Shown: positions 6,200 to 8,597 of the stretch, piece after piece | How the letters are laid out: the number at the start of each line of letters is the position of its first letter | Numbering within the stretch: the stretch's first letter is position 1 | Assembly: GCA_046727435.1 (NCBI GenBank) | Contig: JBKPCR010000243.1 | Coordinates: forward strand, 1-8,597 | Reading direction: 5' to 3' | DNA length: 8,597 nucleotides | Source: CAVPRW01 sp046727435 [NCBI: bacterium] | GTDB taxonomy: Bacteria > Tectomicrobia > Entotheonellia > J063 | Position numbers and translations under genes: made by a program | The notes under the pieces: generated by a model | Told to the model about the DNA's origin: nothing | What the model saw: the letters and a program-made list of their open reading frames with translations, nothing else | The model's database searches: none

Positions 6200-6790
6200 T
6201 TAGCCTTCCCCGCTCTCCTCTCCACTATCCTCCTTATGGCATTCATGGCAGACGGGGCGGACAATCGCCTCCTCCAGAAACAGTACTGAGGGGTCACGGA
6301 CCGGATGTGATTGATGACAGCCGATACACTCAAAATGCATGTTGCGGTGGTTTGGGTCATTGTGAAACGCACCCGCGCGCGTCTTCGACTGCCCGCCATC
6401 CGTGTGACACTTGAGGCAGGTGCGGTCGCCCAGGGGAAAACGCAGATGATCGGGCTCTTTGAAATTGCCAATGAAGTACTGGACGGTATCCCATCCGGCC
6501 ATGGCTTTGACGATGAGCTTGTCGGTGTGGGTCGCCCCGATGTGGCAATCGATGCATTTGACCTCCCCCTTGTGGAGATGGGCGCCAGCGAGCGCCACCA
6601 TCCGAGGGGTGTCGGTCATGAAGTTCTTGAAGATATCCTCGTGCAGATGGCAGGCGATGCAAAAGCGATTATCCTCTTCGAGGTAATCGGTGACTTCGAT
6701 CGATGCCACAAAGCTCACGAAACCAAAGGCTAGCAGAATTGCTATCCACTTCAGCCAGCGCACGCCTGCCCCCACTTTGATGCGAGACAT
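6200..6790 (-). CDS. Pentahaem NapC/NirT-type membrane-anchored cytochrome c
   Basis: This 196-residue protein has one N-terminal membrane anchor (about 13-31, WLKWIAILLAFGFVSFVAS) and a periplasmic domain with five CxxCH haem sites: CIACH (44-48), CIDCH (79-83), CLKCH (125-129), CIGCH (155-159) and CHECH (181-185). The stretch HLHKGEVKCIDCH is characteristic of NapC/NrfH quinol dehydrogenases, which take electrons from the quinol pool and pass them to periplasmic reductases. NapC and NrfH carry four haems; the C-terminal fifth site, with its acidic tail, is extra. No terminal reductase gene is visible, so the partner is unknown; the monohaem protein encoded just upstream is one candidate. 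The frame extends to a TTG at 6835, but that extension lies in a repeat and adds an implausible N-terminus. ATG 6790 has GAGG with a 6-base spacer and starts just before the anchor. Confidence 0.9.
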   Translation of the reverse strand: MSRIKVGAGVRWLKWIAILLAFGFVSFVASIEVTDYLEEDNRFCIACHLHEDIFKNFMTDTPRMVALAGAHLHKGEVKCIDCHIGATHTDKLIVKAMAGWDTVQYFIGNFKEPDHLRFPLGDRTCLKCHTDGGQSKTRAGAFHNDPNHRNMHFECIGCHQSHPVRDPSVLFLEEAIVRPVCHECHKEDSGEESGEG

Positions 6791-6794
6791 CGGC

Positions 6795-6891
6795 CCCCTC
6801 GCCCACCGGGAGAGGGCTGCGGGAAGGAGAACCAAACGGCTCGATCGTCCCCTGTGGCCCTTACCCTACCCCCCTCCCGGTGGGCAAGGGG
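6795..6891. repeat. REP-like palindromes in inverted pair (BIME-like) between two cytochrome genes
   Basis: The 18 bases at 6795-6812 and 6874-6891 are inverted copies with one mismatch (6800 against 6886), which becomes a G-U wobble in the minus-strand transcript. Each arm centres on CCCGGTGGG or its complement, and in the left arm flanking CCCTC/GAGGG extends it into a small imperfect hairpin. Two such GC-rich palindromes facing each other across 61 bases is the layout of a BIME built from REP units. Similar 'CCCTCTCCCGGTGGG' elements are familiar as dispersed intergenic repeats in many bacterial genomes. No other copy is in this window, so the dispersed nature is inferred. The left arm contains the ribosome binding site of the pentahaem gene. 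Confidence 0.65.
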
Positions 6892-6899
6892 ATGATAGT

Positions 6900-7700
6900 C
6901 TACTTCACCGCCACTGTCACCGGATCAGAGAAGGCAATCCGTCCTGAGGGTCCCGAGCGACCACCCGGAGGCTCCTCCAGTTTGCCGGTTTTCATCTCAT
7001 CGGGATCCTCCGTGCCATAGAGAAAAGCTGCGGTGATCGTATACGTGCCTGGATCGATTGGCGCCCGCAAGGTCCAGGTAACCTTCGTCGTTGGGAGAAC
7101 CTTCTTCTCGACGTCCGCCTTCGCCTGCACTAGTATAAAGCTTAAATTTTTCTTCTCATTTGCGCGCTTATCGAGCCACCAGGACTGCTCTTTGCCATCG
7201 GCCCCGATGACCGCGGGCTTCCCCACCACGTACCAGCCGTCAGCTGCGATCGGACGGGCCTGGAGGCGTAAGGGCAGGTCCACCAGAAAAGCACCCACCA
7301 CAGGCCCCATGCCCCCCTTGGTCTCAACCGTCACCTCGATCGTTTGGCCTGGCTTCGCAGTAGTAGGTGCCTTGAGGGACACGCTGGAGTTCCCATCCAC
7401 CCACTTCGCCAGGTCCAAAATGGCTTTCCGCTTGTCCTCAGGGACCAACTTGTAGCCTTTATCGGCGGATTCGATGGCTTTGTAGTGCTTGTTAGTGGGC
7501 AACTCGCCCGTCGAGAAGTCTGGGGGGCGCTCCGGGGTATACTCAGCTTTCAGCATCGAATGGCAGGTCGCACAGTTAGGAGCCAGGTCTGTCACGAACA
7601 GTTGCGGGCCAGCAGGATATCCGGCTGCCATTCCGGCCAGGCCCACGAACAAGACGATTGCACTCAGACTGACCAGCATCATGCCGCCGCGGTGCTTCAT
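6900..7700 (-). CDS. Exported monohaem cytochrome c with C-terminal beta-sandwich region
   Basis: This is a 266-residue protein with a signal peptide (MKHRGGMMLVSLSAIVLFVGLAGMAAG, cleaved near residue 27) and one haem site, CATCH at 43-47, close to the mature N-terminus. Residues about 105-266 are rich in alternating beta strands: SLKAPTTAKPGQTIEVTVET, a central DGWYVVG...SWWLDKR stretch, and a closing PGTYTITAAFLYG. This looks like an immunoglobulin-like or Reeler/choice-of-anchor type sandwich, sometimes found after a haem site in exported proteins; that domain call is inference. The frame is open up to 7865, but ATG 7700 is chosen because it has AGGAGG 7 bases upstream and starts a clean signal peptide. 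It probably acts in periplasmic electron transfer with the pentahaem protein encoded 109 bases downstream. The 263-base gap upstream (7701-7963) contains no gene and no promoter I can defend. Confidence 0.82.
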   Translation of the reverse strand: MKHRGGMMLVSLSAIVLFVGLAGMAAGYPAGPQLFVTDLAPNCATCHSMLKAEYTPERPPDFSTGELPTNKHYKAIESADKGYKLVPEDKRKAILDLAKWVDGNSSVSLKAPTTAKPGQTIEVTVETKGGMGPVVGAFLVDLPLRLQARPIAADGWYVVGKPAVIGADGKEQSWWLDKRANEKKNLSFILVQAKADVEKKVLPTTKVTWTLRAPIDPGTYTITAAFLYGTEDPDEMKTGKLEEPPGGRSGPSGRIAFSDPVTVAVK

Positions 7701-7707
7701 ACCTCCA

Positions 7708-7713
7708 CCTCCT
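7708..7713 (-). promoter_or_regulatory. Shine-Dalgarno site fixing the start of the monohaem cytochrome
   Basis: AGGAGG on the coding strand, 7 bases before ATG 7700, within AGAGGAGGTGGAGGT. It argues against the longer frame starting at 7865. Confidence 0.75.
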
Positions 7714-7946
7714 CTGTGCTCATGGGTTCGCTCAGTGGTCACCGCCCGTCCTCTTGCTGTAGACAAAGACCGCGCGCCGCTCCGAAAAATTCCTTGCATC
7801 TCGCTCATCTCAACCGTTGCTCCCAGAAGCAGGATCGGAAAGACCTCCCAGTGCACTGATTCCAAAAGAACTCAACAGACTGCAGAGAGTGAGCTCATAG
7901 GACCAAGTCTATCTCTCGCCATTGAGACGACGCGCTACCGAAGGAT

Positions 7947-7961
7947 TGGGGTCTGACCCCA
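7947..7961. repeat. 15-base palindrome TGGGGTCTGACCCCA just after the DinB-like gene
   Basis: A perfect 7-base inverted repeat around one central base begins two bases past the stop codon at 7964-7966. With a second GC-rich foldback at about 7968-7991 over the last codons (GCCC/GGGC and CCTG/CAGG arms) it could block or end transcription, but no T tract follows. The same palindrome is familiar as a recurrent intergenic sequence in several bacterial genomes, so it may be a dispersed repeat and not a terminator. Confidence 0.45.
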
Positions 7962-7963
7962 GC

Positions 7964-8512
7964 TTACCTGGCCCGCCGGGCGGTGGCAGGCGGGACTATG
8001 TTGTTCAGGCGGAGATAGACGACGAGCTGTCCGTAGTGATTGGCAATCTGGTAGATCGGCCCTATCCAGAACCCGTAGCGCGTCACCATCCGGTCCCCGA
8101 AAGGATACTTCACGGGCTCAAGCAGCTGGGCGTCGGTCAGCGACACAAAATTTTCCTTTCCTGCCTGAAACGTCTGCTTCAAGAGACCGACGACTTCCGC
8201 CTTCGTCATGGTCTTGTGCGGTTGGCCCGACTCGCTCTTGACTCCTTTAGCAGTGTCGATGAAGCGTTGCACGACCCCGGCGACGTGGACCAACTGATCG
8301 CCAAACGCCTGTACCTCCGGTGTCGGCTTGAAATCATAACGCTCCTCGGGCATCGCTTCGGCGACGTCGATAATGTCGCCAGCAGCCCGATCCCAGGTGG
8401 CCGAGAGTTCTTTGGCCAGGCCGGGCGAAGTGCTTTGCGCGAAGAGCGAAGACGCAGTGACTGCGGCCATAACGATGCAGAGAACCATGCGAGTGCAGGT
8501 TAGGTTTTTCAT
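7964..8512 (-). CDS. Exported DinB-fold (DinB/YfiT-like) protein
   Basis: This 182-residue protein has a signal peptide (MKNLTCTRMVLCIVMAAVTASSLFA, cleaved near 25) followed by a four-helix DinB-like domain. Recognisable are 'MPEERYDFKPTPEVQAFGDQLVHVAG' at 54-79, with the first metal-ligand histidine His76, and 'NHYGQLVVYLRLNNIVPP' at 158-175, with His159, the C-terminal signature of the DinB superfamily. The usual third ligand, four residues before this second histidine, is Gln155, so the His triad looks incomplete. DinB-fold proteins include thiol-dependent transferases and hydrolases, but exported members are mostly uncharacterised; despite the name there is no relation to DNA polymerase IV. 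ATG 8512 has a GGGGAG box 8 bases upstream. The gene begins 41 bases after an IS3-type transposase remnant, which may separate it from its original promoter. Confidence 0.85.
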   Translation of the reverse strand: MKNLTCTRMVLCIVMAAVTASSLFAQSTSPGLAKELSATWDRAAGDIIDVAEAMPEERYDFKPTPEVQAFGDQLVHVAGVVQRFIDTAKGVKSESGQPHKTMTKAEVVGLLKQTFQAGKENFVSLTDAQLLEPVKYPFGDRMVTRYGFWIGPIYQIANHYGQLVVYLRLNNIVPPATARRAR

Positions 8513-8553
8513 GTTCGACTCCCCGCAGATTCATCCCCCTGAGGTGTACCCCC

Positions 8554-8597
8554 CTAGTCGTGCACATACACCTCCTCATACTTCACGGTGCGCCACA
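8554..8597 (-). pseudogene. 3' remnant of an IS3-family transposase (OrfB), cut by window edge
   Basis: The last frame at the right edge encodes WRTVKYEEVYVHD followed by a TAG stop. WR(T/S)VKYEEVYL(K/H)(D/A)Y is the highly conserved segment just after the catalytic Glu of the DDE integrase core in IS3-family OrfB proteins. In intact enzymes the next residue is normally Tyr, followed by a further 30-50 residues. Here the Tyr codon position is TAG and the sequence beyond no longer resembles a transposase, so the gene is truncated or interrupted. Only 14 codons are visible, so whether the upstream part is intact cannot be told. Confidence 0.65.

Noticed and set aside
6791-6835. TTG-initiated 15-residue extension of the pentahaem cytochrome
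   Set aside because: It lies in the REP-like element and adds residues ahead of a well-formed anchor start at ATG 6790.
7701-7865. 55-codon N-terminal extension of the monohaem cytochrome
   Set aside because: It would place the signal peptide internally, has no ribosome binding site, and the ATG at 7700 has AGGAGG at ideal spacing.
7922-8503. 193-codon plus-strand frame opposite the DinB-like gene
   Set aside because: It is antisense to a gene with a recognisable DinB signature and signal peptide; no family resemblance in the plus frame.

Overview
The window most likely comes from a Gram-negative bacterium of the Nitrospira type (Nitrospirota). This is an inference from moderately high GC, several exported proteins, a multihaem NapC-like cytochrome and a bacterial deoxyhypusine-synthase-like gene; there is no rRNA or other decisive marker. 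Every supported gene lies on the minus strand, so transcription runs from high to low coordinates. Open frames on the plus strand are all antisense shadows.

Layout in the direction of transcription. At the right edge is the end of an IS3-type transposase reading frame (8554-8597), apparently a remnant. It is followed by an exported DinB-fold protein (7964-8512). After a gap of about 260 bases come two c-type cytochrome genes: an exported monohaem protein with a C-terminal beta-sandwich region (6900-7700), then a membrane-anchored pentahaem NapC/NirT-type cytochrome (6200-6790). The gap between these two holds a pair of GC-rich, REP-like palindromes in inverted orientation, and one arm covers the ribosome binding site of the pentahaem gene. 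Next is a small exported protein (5856-6074) with its own sigma-70-like promoter and a hairpin terminator behind it.

A two-gene operon of M16 zinc peptidase subunits follows (4432-5775 and 2960-4432), joined by a TAATG overlap. The first subunit carries the zinc site and the second has lost it but carries the Arg/Tyr pair, the expected division of labour in a heterodimeric M16 peptidase. A periplasmic family-5 solute-binding protein without visible permeases (1119-2693), a BCP-type peroxiredoxin (549-1022), a DUF2784 membrane protein (112-519) and the first 28 codons of a deoxyhypusine-synthase-like protein (1-86, running off the window) complete the set.

Functionally this is mostly an envelope-directed region: electron transfer, proteolysis, peptide or ligand binding and peroxide defence. 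I see no CRISPR array, tRNA, rRNA, defence island or prophage. I do not see a clearly new system. The best candidates for a second look are the REP-like pair over a ribosome binding site, the unusual two-cytochrome module, the independently expressed small exported protein, and the hairpin immediately ahead of the M16 operon.
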